From Verrucomicrobiota bacterium (GTDB lineage: Bacteria; Verrucomicrobiota; Verrucomicrobiia; Limisphaerales; JAHDYP01): a DNA stretch of 43,822 bases. The notes under the pieces are model-generated. The model searched no databases. It had not been told where the DNA came from and was given only the letters and a program-made list of their open reading frames with translations. Positions 8,594 through 15,274 of the stretch are shown here, one piece after another. A program made the translations under genes and the position numbers. How positions within the stretch are numbered: position 1 is the stretch's first letter; each line of letters starts with the position of its first letter. The stretch is taken from positions 1-43,822 of the forward strand of contig JAHDYP010000041.1 of NCBI GenBank assembly GCA_023383055.1. Direction: 5' to 3'.

Positions 8594-11500
8594 TCATGGC
8601 GCCTTCGGTCCATTCTCCGCGGCTTCGATTTCGGTCCAGGAAGGGGCGCGCCAGAGCAGAATCCTCTTCGATCCCACCGCGAACACCGTGTTGTTGTCGG
8701 CCGACATGCCGACCTTCCAATAGATGTCAGACTCTCCTGAAAGAGCAGCCACACAGCGGTGGTTGCCAGGATCGAATAGCCGAACCACGTCCGAGGAGCG
8801 TTTTCCGCTGACCAGCAGCCGCGTGCCATCCGCCGAAAAGGCGAGGTTCCACAGCTCCTGGGTGCTGCGAGGGAGCACGAGGGGGGGACGTTGTTCCGCG
8901 CCATCCCACGAACAGAGCACGCCGTGCTGCGTCAAGGACGCCCAGGTTCGACCGTTGGGTGAAAACCACACAACCCCTAATTCGTTCGGCCCGGCCAGGG
9001 CTTGCGAAAGGCGGGCGCGGCACTGGCCACTATGTATGTCCCAGAGGTCCAAAGCCCCTCCCCAATGCAGGACAGCCAGGAGGCCAGAACTGGGTGAGAA
9101 GTCCGCAAAGAGGAAATTGTCGTCAGCCTCCCGCGGCAGGCGAATCTCGCGCCATCCATCCACTTGCCATAGCCTGGGCAGGCGGGTCTCAGGTGGCCCC
9201 GGACGAACGGCACCGCAGGCCAGGAATCGTCCATCGTAGGAGAAGTGGAAATGACCGATCCAATAACCCGGCACCACCGCATGGGCGATCTCTCGCCGGC
9301 TGGCCAGGTCCCAGATTCTGACGTTCCCCAGTTTGTCACCCGTGGCCACGGTTGTCCCGTCCGGCGACCATGCGACGGCGCTATTGTTCGTGCCGGCGAA
9401 CGCGAGGGTTTCCGTGGGCCGCAGTCTGACGGTGTCCCAAAGCACCGCCGTGCCATTGGTTGGGTCCAGCGTCAGGGCGCGCTCGCCGTCGGGCGAGATG
9501 CCAAAACACCAGAGATAGGAAGAGACCGGAAGAACGCGAGGTCCGGAGGGCGCCGGTTCGCGCCAGGGATCCCAAACCCGCACGGAACCATCCTTTCCGC
9601 TACTGGCGATGCGTTGCCCATCCGGGGACCATGCCACCGACAGCACCTGGTGCCGGTGGCCTTGGTAGCGCCGGCAGGCCTCGGGATGGTCGAGGTCCCA
9701 AACCCGCAACGCCGAGTCCGCGCTGGCGGAGACCAGGGCACGGCTGTCCGGAGAGAAGGCGACATCACAAATCCAATCCCTGTGCCTGCCGAATCTCCGA
9801 CGGGGTGGCGGCGTGGCCTGGGCGCTTCGCCAGAGATCTTCAACGGCCCACACAAAGACTTCACTGTCCGATTCCCCAACTCCTGCGGCCAGCCACTTGC
9901 CGTCCGGCGAGAAGCGCAGAACGGTCGGAGAGCCGTCCGTTCCCGTCAGCCTGACCTGCGTCTGCCTGCCGGAGTCCAACTCCCAGAAACCGACGCCGTT
10001 CGCGGCACGAAAGGCCACCACGTCTCCGGCCGGGGAGAACACCAACCAGCGGTGGGCCGTGGTGAAATCAGTCCCAGGAAATTGGGAGTTGCGAAGCGGT
10101 TGTCTGGAGGCGATGTCCCACTCGGTGAAGGTGCCGTCTTCGCTCAAAGTGAACAGTCGGGTGGCATCGGCGGAGAATGCCAAATGCGCCACGTTGGTGG
10201 GGTGAAAGAGGCGTGCTATTTCCTTCCGGGTGTCGAGGCTGACGATACTCACCGCCTGCTCGCCGGAGGCGTAATAACCGAGCAGGTGGTGTTGCTGGGA
10301 GAAGGCGAAAGGGCTGAGGTCGCCGTGCATTTTGAAGGAGTCAATCCGCTGCCGGGAGGCGATATCCCACAGACCCAGGGTAGCTTGTTCATCGCGCACG
10401 GCCAGCCACCGGCCGTGGGGCGAGAAGGCGACTTGGTCCACGGTCGTCTCAGAGCGGGTGAGTTCGAACAGTTCGTCGCTTCGGCAGCGCTGCCAGAGGT
10501 ACCGCCACTCCCAGCCGCGCAGGTCTCGGCGGCCCGGCGCAGGCCGGTGGGCATCCAGATAGGCCACGGCTGCCCCCAGGTCGCCGTTCTCCAGTGCGGC
10601 CTGGGCCAGATTCATATCTGCCGCGTAGGCATTTTCCTGAGCCAGCAGTTCGTTGGCGACCGCGGTGCGCCGCTCCCGCTCGGCCCGGCGCCATTGCCAG
10701 GAAATCCCGATCAACCCGAGGACGACGACCAAAACCAACGCGCCGATCAAGCCCGCCCGCACCGGCTGCCGCCGGCACCAGCGCCACGCTTTGTCGGCCC
10801 GGCCAATGGGGCGCGCGAGCACCGGCTGACCGTTGAGAAACCGATCCAGTTCATCCGCCAGCGCCCGGGCCGTCGCATACCGCCGCGTGGGCTCTTTCTC
10901 GAGGCACTTCAGGCAAATCGTCTCCAAGTCCCGCGGCGCGTTGGGATTCAACAACCGCGGCGCCACCGGCTCCGTGTTCAGCACTTGCTGCAGGGTGTCG
11001 GCCAGCGTTTCGCCCTGGAACGGCGGCCGGCCCGTCAGCAGGTGATAGAGCATCGCCCCTAACGCATACACGTCACTTTGCCGGGAGACCTTGCCGCGCT
11101 TGCCCAGCGCCTGCTCCGGCGGAATGTAGTTCGGCGAGCCGAGCACCTGGCCGGTGAGGGTCACCTGCGAGTCGGCTTCAAAGCGCCTGGCCAGCCCGAA
11201 ATCGGTCACGTGCGGCTGGTCTTGGGCATCAATCAGGACGTTCGATGGCTTGAGGTCGCGATGCAGGATGCCGCGTTCGTGGGCGTAGTGGATCGCTTCG
11301 GCAACGGTCTTCAGGTAACCGGCCGCGCGCCGGAAATCTGAGATCTGAAATCTCAAATGTGAAATCACCTGCGCCAGGCTCGGTCCCGCCACGTAGTCCA
11401 TGACGAAGAATTGCTGGCCTTCGTGGACCCCGACTTCGTGGATGGCGACGATGTTGGGATGTTGCAGGCTGGCGGCGAGGACGGCTTCGGCACGGAACCG

Positions 11501-11854
11501 TTTGGCAAACTCCAGGCTGGCCTGCGGTCCGAACAGGAGCATCTTGAGGGCGACGATGCGGTCGAGGCTCTTCTGTCGGGCCTTATAGACGATGCCCATC
11601 CCGCCGCGCGCGATCTCCTCCAGCAGCTCATAGTCGCCGAAGGATGCCCCTGCTCCCAGTGACGAGTGACGAGTGACGAGTGACGAGGCAGATCCCTTCT
11701 CCTGGAGACCGGAGGTGTGCGGCGGGAGTTCGGGCCCCGCAGCGACGGCGCCGGACTTGAGCGCGCTGCGGAGCGAACACACCGGGCACACACCGCCCAG
11801 AGCGTCCTCCGGCAACGGCTGCCCGCAGTCGGGACAGGGTTCAAGCTTCGGCAT
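8594..11854 (-). CDS. Zinc-ribbon Ser/Thr protein kinase with TM and WD40 sensor (module A)
   Basis: A 1086-residue membrane-bound Hanks-type kinase. A zinc ribbon has Cys at 7, 10, 23 and 26. The kinase domain runs from about 75 to 340, with a glycine-rich loop at 82-90, ATP-binding Lys104, '[10 protein letters not shown]' with catalytic Asp200, and Asp218 of DFG. One TM helix lies at about 366-386. The rest is a WD40 propeller region from about 455 to the end, with roughly a dozen 'FSPDG/WSPDG' motifs. The kinase would be cytoplasmic and the propeller probably on the other side of the membrane. Two heptamer arrays encode residues 57-65 and 163-174. The sigma gene 12026-12775 lies 171 bases upstream on the same strand. 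Such kinases are often paired with ECF sigma factors in Planctomycetes and Verrucomicrobiota. The ATG at 11854 is supported by the same Cys spacing in its paralogue. Confidence 0.9.
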   Translation of the reverse strand: MPKLEPCPDCGQPLPEDALGGVCPVCSLRSALKSGAVAAGPELPPHTSGLQEKGSASSLVTRHSSLGAGASFGDYELLEEIARGGMGIVYKARQKSLDRIVALKMLLFGPQASLEFAKRFRAEAVLAASLQHPNIVAIHEVGVHEGQQFFVMDYVAGPSLAQVISHLRFQISDFRRAAGYLKTVAEAIHYAHERGILHRDLKPSNVLIDAQDQPHVTDFGLARRFEADSQVTLTGQVLGSPNYIPPEQALGKRGKVSRQSDVYALGAMLYHLLTGRPPFQGETLADTLQQVLNTEPVAPRLLNPNAPRDLETICLKCLEKEPTRRYATARALADELDRFLNGQPVLARPIGRADKAWRWCRRQPVRAGLIGALVLVVVLGLIGISWQWRRAERERRTAVANELLAQENAYAADMNLAQAALENGDLGAAVAYLDAHRPAPGRRDLRGWEWRYLWQRCRSDELFELTRSETTVDQVAFSPHGRWLAVRDEQATLGLWDIASRQRIDSFKMHGDLSPFAFSQQHHLLGYYASGEQAVSIVSLDTRKEIARLFHPTNVAHLAFSADATRLFTLSEDGTFTEWDIASRQPLRNSQFPGTDFTTAHRWLVFSPAGDVVAFRAANGVGFWELDSGRQTQVRLTGTDGSPTVLRFSPDGKWLAAGVGESDSEVFVWAVEDLWRSAQATPPPRRRFGRHRDWICDVAFSPDSRALVSASADSALRVWDLDHPEACRRYQGHRHQVLSVAWSPDGQRIASSGKDGSVRVWDPWREPAPSGPRVLPVSSYLWCFGISPDGERALTLDPTNGTAVLWDTVRLRPTETLAFAGTNNSAVAWSPDGTTVATGDKLGNVRIWDLASRREIAHAVVPGYWIGHFHFSYDGRFLACGAVRPGPPETRLPRLWQVDGWREIRLPREADDNFLFADFSPSSGLLAVLHWGGALDLWDIHSGQCRARLSQALAGPNELGVVWFSPNGRTWASLTQHGVLCSWDGAEQRPPLVLPRSTQELWNLAFSADGTRLLVSGKRSSDVVRLFDPGNHRCVAALSGESDIYWKVGMSADNNTVFAVGSKRILLWRAPSWTEIEAAENGPKAP
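11333..11367 (-). repeat. Five-unit heptamer array inside kinase A
   Basis: Five degenerate 7-base units (plus-strand forms GAAATCT, GAGATCT, GAAATCT, CAAATGT, GAAATCA) sit inside the kinase gene and encode residues 163-174 ('[12 protein letters not shown]'). This falls between the hinge and the helix before HRD. The same five-unit array is at the same place in kinase B (21407-21441). Confidence 0.75.
11659..11686 (-). repeat. Perfect GTGACGA x4 heptamer repeat in kinase A linker
   Basis: Four perfect copies of GTGACGA (plus-strand form) encode residues 57-65 ('SSLVTRHSS') between the zinc ribbon and the kinase domain. Loss or gain of one unit shifts the frame and would truncate the kinase just after the zinc ribbon. 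Confidence 0.85.
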
Positions 11855-11914
11855 AACCGTTCTGGCGACTCGGTCAGTCGCCTCACTATCCTACAGAGGC
11901 AAATCGAGCAAGAA

Positions 11915-11943
11915 GGTGCGAGAACGTGAGAACGTGAGACTGT
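11915..11943. repeat. Short tandem repeats in the sigma A-kinase A spacer
   Basis: The 171-base spacer between sigma A and kinase A carries tandem copies of a GTGAGAAC-like octamer, the last degenerate. A looser GTGAGAC/GGTCTCAC pair lies around 11950-12015. Its function is unknown. It may be a dispersed short repeat of this genome rather than a promoter element. Confidence 0.4.
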
Positions 11944-12025
11944 GCCATCATGAGACCTTGGACCGTGAACAGGTCACAGGCATTCCCGGCCGCTTCGAAT
12001 CTCGTGGTCTCACGGTCTGCCGCTC

Positions 12026-12775
12026 TCATCGGCTCAGCACCGTGATCAGATAGCGGATCTCCGCCTCGATCTCCGCCGGGTCAGCCACGGTCTGGGCAAT
12101 CTCGTCGCGCACCAACTCGCGGTAGCGCTGCCGCAGGCGATGCACGGCCGACTTCACCGCGCTCTCGGTCTGGCCCAGTTGGACGGCGGCTTCACGGCAC
12201 GAGACCTCACGGTCACCCGCCACGAAGTCTCGCAAGCGCTCGAACCACTCAGCCTTGCCCGCGGCCACTGATTCGTCGCGCAGTTGGGTCAGCGCCCGCT
12301 CCAGCAACGTCATCGCCCAGCGGCGCTCGAAAATCTTTTCCGCGTCCATCCGGTCCACCGGTTCGAACCGATAGCGTTCCTCGGCTTCCTGGGCATCGAG
12401 GGAAAGGACCTCGGCTCCGCCGCCGCGCTTCGCGGCCCGGGCCCGGTCGCGCTGGTCCGAAAGAAAGTGACGCAACGCCGCCAGGAGGAAAGAACGGAAC
12501 TTGCCTTTGTGGGGACCGACCTGGCCGAGGTAGTTCTTGGCTAGCATCCGGGCGAAGAACTCTTGCGCCAGGTCTTGCGCGTCCGTAGCACCGTAACCTT
12601 CCCGCCGGACGTACGCATAGAGCGGATACCAGCAAGTGCGGCAGAGCTTTTCGAGCGCCTCGCCGGCCTGCGGCGCGTCGGTCTGTCCCGCCGCCAGCAC
12701 CACGCTCCAATGGGTTGTCGTGAACAGCGCGGAGCCTTTTGCCGAAGGCTCGACTCCATAGCTGGGGGGGTCCAT
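12026..12775 (-). CDS. ECF-type RNA polymerase sigma factor (module A)
   Basis: 249 residues. Region 2 is visible in 'WYPLYAYVRREGYGATDAQD' and the following 'LAQEFFARML', and continues through 'FRSFLLAALRHFLSDQRDRA'. Region 4 is near 185-225 ('REAAVQLGQTESAVKSAVHR', a helix-turn-helix). The start 'FTTTHWSVVLAAG' is typical of sigma factors paired with WD40 or TPR kinases in Planctomycetes and Verrucomicrobiota. The kinase gene follows 171 bases downstream, so the kinase probably controls this factor. No anti-sigma gene is nearby. The start at 12775 has an AGGA about 7 bases upstream and is preceded by a leader shared with module B. Confidence 0.88.
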   Translation of the reverse strand: MDPPSYGVEPSAKGSALFTTTHWSVVLAAGQTDAPQAGEALEKLCRTCWYPLYAYVRREGYGATDAQDLAQEFFARMLAKNYLGQVGPHKGKFRSFLLAALRHFLSDQRDRARAAKRGGGAEVLSLDAQEAEERYRFEPVDRMDAEKIFERRWAMTLLERALTQLRDESVAAGKAEWFERLRDFVAGDREVSCREAAVQLGQTESAVKSAVHRLRQRYRELVRDEIAQTVADPAEIEAEIRYLITVLSR

Positions 12776-12830
12776 GACGGCATCCTAGCGGTCCAGGCCG
12801 GAGTTGAAAGCACTTGTTGGCGGGGACCCG
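12776..12830 (-). promoter_or_regulatory. Leader conserved with module B sigma gene
   Basis: The roughly 50 bases upstream of sigma A (minus strand) match those upstream of the truncated sigma B gene (22377-22430) at most positions. Shared features include the AGGATGCCGTC just before each ATG, whose AGGA is a plausible ribosome binding site. The conservation shows that both modules were copied with their leader, and that the B leader has not yet decayed. Confidence 0.55.
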
Positions 12831-12991
12831 ACTTGTGCAAGGACCCTTAGCCGACCAACATCGTCCAACCTGCTGCGTGTCTGCTGGGCGATCACCAACG
12901 GCACCGGCAGGCAGCGGTAGGTCTCCTGGGCGATCAAGCAATGGCCCGCGGTGGTCGGCCGCGTTGCCCTCCGGCGGGATTGCCAACGCAC
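12785..12991 (-). pseudogene. C-terminal remnant of an SGNH hydrolase
   Basis: The minus-strand frame reads 'TTAGHCLIAQETYRCLPVPL'. This resembles the block V region of the SGNH hydrolase at 14007-15209 ('AAAHRFIGGEMYRCLTPRLV'). No other SGNH block is present and upstream homology is lost at once. I read it as a decayed paralogue that now overlaps the leader of sigma A. Confidence 0.5.
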
Positions 12992-13013
12992 AACGACCGG
13001 TTATGCTTGGAAC

Positions 13014-13274
13014 GTGAACTCGAAAGCCTCGAGCCTCGCGCATTGGACGCCCGATCAGATCGCCCTCGGCCAACGCTGGGTGCGGACCTGGCAGGCCGCC
13101 GCCCACGCGCTGGAACAGGTGCGCCGACAGGAACTGCGCCGGCTCGTTCCGGAACACGCCGTCGCGCTCCTCTGCGGGCCGGCCGACTACCGCGTTCCCC
13201 CTCGAGCTCCCAAGCTGACGTCCGGACTCGTGGAACAACAGCGCTGGTTCATGAAAGCCGCCGGCCGTGCTTGA
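13014..13274 (+). CDS. Partner protein of AbiEii-type nucleotidyltransferase
   Basis: An 86-residue protein from a GTG at 13014. The frame is open back to 12951 but without conserved character. It is basic and helical, with 'WTPDQIALGQRWVRTWQAA' near the start and 'SGLVEQQRWFMKAAGRA' at the end. From memory, small proteins with this SGLVEQQRWFM tail occur directly upstream of nucleotidyltransferases of the AbiEii type in Verrucomicrobiota, in an arrangement like a toxin-antitoxin pair. Here too its stop overlaps the start of such a gene (13267) by 8 bases. Because that partner is broken, this gene is probably an orphan. Its antitoxin role is inferred. Confidence 0.5.
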   Translation: MNSKASSLAHWTPDQIALGQRWVRTWQAAAHALEQVRRQELRRLVPEHAVALLCGPADYRVPPRAPKLTSGLVEQQRWFMKAAGRA

Positions 13275-13624
13275 GGTCATCCGAGCCGCCCACGAGCTTC
13301 AGCTCCGCTGCACTGCGGAGTGCTGGCGGTTCTGACTGATCGGCGGCCTTGCCTTTCGAGGAGGCGACGGTAGCCCGGTCCAGCCTTTTCACCTTTCCGA
13401 ATCAGATCCTGCTGCGCACCTGCTCAGCGGAGGACCTGGTGGTGATGAAAGCGTTTGCGGCTCGCGCCAAAGACTGGATCGACGTGGAAGGCATCATCAT
13501 TCGGCAAACCGGCAAATTGGACTGGAGCTACATTCGCCAACAGCTCGAGCCCCTCGCCGAACTGAAGGAGGCGCCAGAAATCTTGGGTGACCTGGAACGA
13601 CGTCGGTTGGAGTTCGAACGGTAA
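13267..13624 (+). pseudogene. AbiEii-type nucleotidyltransferase with internal deletion
   Basis: From a GTG at 13267 the frame reads 'VLEVIRAAHELQLRCTAECW', then 'RF', a stop (TGA 13333-13335) and 'LIGGLAF', the start of an AbiEii-like nucleotidyltransferase. A few bases on, another frame (from about 13349) takes over with 'LPFEEATVARSSLFTFP', 'CSAEDLVVMKAFAARAKDWI' and 'LEPLAELKEAPEILGDLERR', the C-terminal half. The DVD metal-binding segment expected between them is missing. It therefore carries an internal deletion, a frame change and a stop, and cannot be active. Confidence 0.7.
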
Positions 13625-13629
13625 TCCAC

Positions 13630-13731
13630 CCGCTCCCGGCTCGTCGCGCGAGCGATTCCATCTGGCCGCCCAGCCCAGCGGAGCAGGAGGAAAGTCGCGA
13701 TGGCTGACACGGACGTAAGGTTCTTCACCAT
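13630..13731 (-). pseudogene. Duplicated signal-peptide segment of the SGNH gene
   Basis: On the minus strand the ATG at 13731 starts 'MVKNLTSVSAIATFLLLRWA'. The SGNH gene at 15209 starts 'MKNLTSVQALAIFLLLRLA'. The DNA around both starts is also alike (GTAAGGTTCTTCA in plus orientation). Beyond about 30 codons the frame runs into the nucleotidyltransferase pseudogene, so only the secretion signal was kept. Confidence 0.55.
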
Positions 13732-13749
13732 TGCGGCTCTGTCCTAATG

Positions 13750-13987
13750 GACGAGGCCCTGGCCCTTCACGGCAACCCGGGCCGCTGGCGGGTGGCTGGT
13801 AATCGAAGTGCCAGTAGAGTCGCCAGAGGCGGTCCAGTTTCACGAGTTCACCGTGGCCGTCGAACAATGCCACGTTCACCGTGCCGCACAGCCGCCGGTC
13901 CGCCGGCCACTGCCCGGCACCGGACTCGGCCAACTCCAGTGAGGGGGAATAGCCGTCGAACTTCCTGGGGAGCCTTGCTGGTTTCAT
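13750..13987 (-). pseudogene. Remnant of a DUF1559-like pseudopilin C-terminus
   Basis: The minus-strand frame contains 'VNVALFDGHGELVKLDRLWR' followed by 'LYWHFDYQPP'. This is the C-terminal signature of the prepilin-like exported proteins common in Planctomycetes and Verrucomicrobiota. The N-terminal prepilin helix is absent. It lies directly downstream of the SGNH gene. The interval 13625-14006 holds only this and the signal-peptide duplicate. Confidence 0.5.
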
Positions 13988-14006
13988 GGGACCGGTCTGG
14001 CCCACT

Positions 14007-15209
14007 TCACTGCCCCAACTGCAAAACACGGAAGTACTGCTGCGGGGCCGAGGACACCGTCGTGGCGTTGGTCGCAAAGCTCAGCTCGTCCGATTGCCAC
14101 GAGCCAGTGGCCAGGTCCACGCAACGCTGAAGCCGGAACGGCGGCGAGCCGCCTTGCCACTGAAGGTCCAGGACCCCACTCGCGGCCCCGGTCGGCAGGG
14201 CGATCACCAACCGCGGCGTCAGGCAACGATACATCTCACCACCTATGAAGCGATGGGCCGCGGCGCTGAGGTGAGCGTCGTCCCACCAGAAATACTGGGT
14301 CCGATCGCAGTCCACGCAGGCGTTGGCTGCGTTGGTGAGGTTGTTGAACCCGTAAGCCGTCGGATTGGCCCAGAGGCGCACCGCGAGGTCCTGCAAATCG
14401 AAGCGGAACAGGGTCAGACTGAACTCCGCTTGCAGTCTTTGCATTTCGGAATCCATCCGCGCCCTAAGGTCCAGGTAGTCAATACTTCGCACATAGGCAT
14501 CACCGCTAAATCGCGGGACCAAGTATAGCGGCGCCACGGTGGGCAGGATGAAGAACCGTCCGCCTGCCTGCGCCAGCAGCGACAGGTTCATGGCGTAATT
14601 CGAGACGACCTGCGCGACGGGAAGGTGACCAGCACACAAGTCCGAACTCACGCCCGCCCACCAAGGTGCCAGCAGGACGTTGGTATCCGGTTTGTTCGCA
14701 CTCAAGTACTGGTTGATCTGCGAGCGGACCTGCAAGGTGCCGGCGCCGCCGACGGCGTAGTTCTTGATCGAGGAAGTGGGCAGCGAGAGCAAACCGCCCA
14801 AGTCATCCACCCACGAGGGCCCGTTCGAGTATTGGGCCATGCACTCGCTGTCGCCGAAGGCAACCAACTGGGTCCAACGCGCCAGCTTGAGCCAGGCGGG
14901 TTGAGTGGTGGTTTCGCCCGTGTCATCACGCACAGCGACCGTGTAACTCCCCAGATCAGCCAACGTCACGTTCGTCAGGGTCAAGCGGCTGCTGATGGCT
15001 CCGGCCAGGTCGGCGCTGTTGAATTGCCATTGGAACGTCAGCGGCGTGGTCGCGGAGGCGGTGACCTGAAGCGTGGCGGAGCCTTCGAGGGCGACGGCAA
15101 TGCTCGTTGGCTGTTTCGTGATCGTGGGTTGGCCAATCGCCTGGGGAAGCCCCGCTAGCCTGAGCAGCAGGAAGATCGCGAGTGCTTGCACGGAGGTAAG
15201 GTTCTTCAT
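14007..15209 (-). CDS. Exported SGNH/GDSL hydrolase with Ig-like domain
   Basis: 400 residues. A signal peptide covers 1-26 ('LAIFLLLRLAGLPQAIGQ'). An Ig-like domain covers about 28-108 ('TFQWQFNSADLAGA'). The SGNH hydrolase domain covers about 112-330, with nucleophile Ser121 in 'FGDSE', block II Gly in 'YAVGGAGT', and Asp310/His313 in 'WWDDAHLSAAAH'. Block III normally holds Gly-x-Asn-Asp, but here it reads 'WAGVSSD', so the oxyanion-hole Asn appears replaced by Ser. The end is a repeated tail ('LSFATNATTVSSAPQQYFRV'). The expected activity is ester hydrolysis, perhaps of acetylated polysaccharides, and the substrate is unknown. Tail copies lie at 18056 and in the nearby remnants. Confidence 0.8.
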   Translation of the reverse strand: MKNLTSVQALAIFLLLRLAGLPQAIGQPTITKQPTSIAVALEGSATLQVTASATTPLTFQWQFNSADLAGAISSRLTLTNVTLADLGSYTVAVRDDTGETTTQPAWLKLARWTQLVAFGDSECMAQYSNGPSWVDDLGGLLSLPTSSIKNYAVGGAGTLQVRSQINQYLSANKPDTNVLLAPWWAGVSSDLCAGHLPVAQVVSNYAMNLSLLAQAGGRFFILPTVAPLYLVPRFSGDAYVRSIDYLDLRARMDSEMQRLQAEFSLTLFRFDLQDLAVRLWANPTAYGFNNLTNAANACVDCDRTQYFWWDDAHLSAAAHRFIGGEMYRCLTPRLVIALPTGAASGVLDLQWQGGSPPFRLQRCVDLATGSWQSDELSFATNATTVSSAPQQYFRVLQLGQ

Positions 15210-15274
15210 GATTCAGACAGGTTAAGTGTTGTCGCAAGATTCGTTTCCAAACGGAGATCTCCTTGTGACTGACA

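Noticed and set aside
9245..11062. Plus-strand open frame of 605 codons
   Set aside because: Antisense shadow of WD40 kinase A, which has a complete set of kinase motifs on the other strand.
11333..11367. Heptamer arrays as CRISPR or phage att sites
   Set aside because: The units are 7 bases with no spacers and lie inside coding frames.
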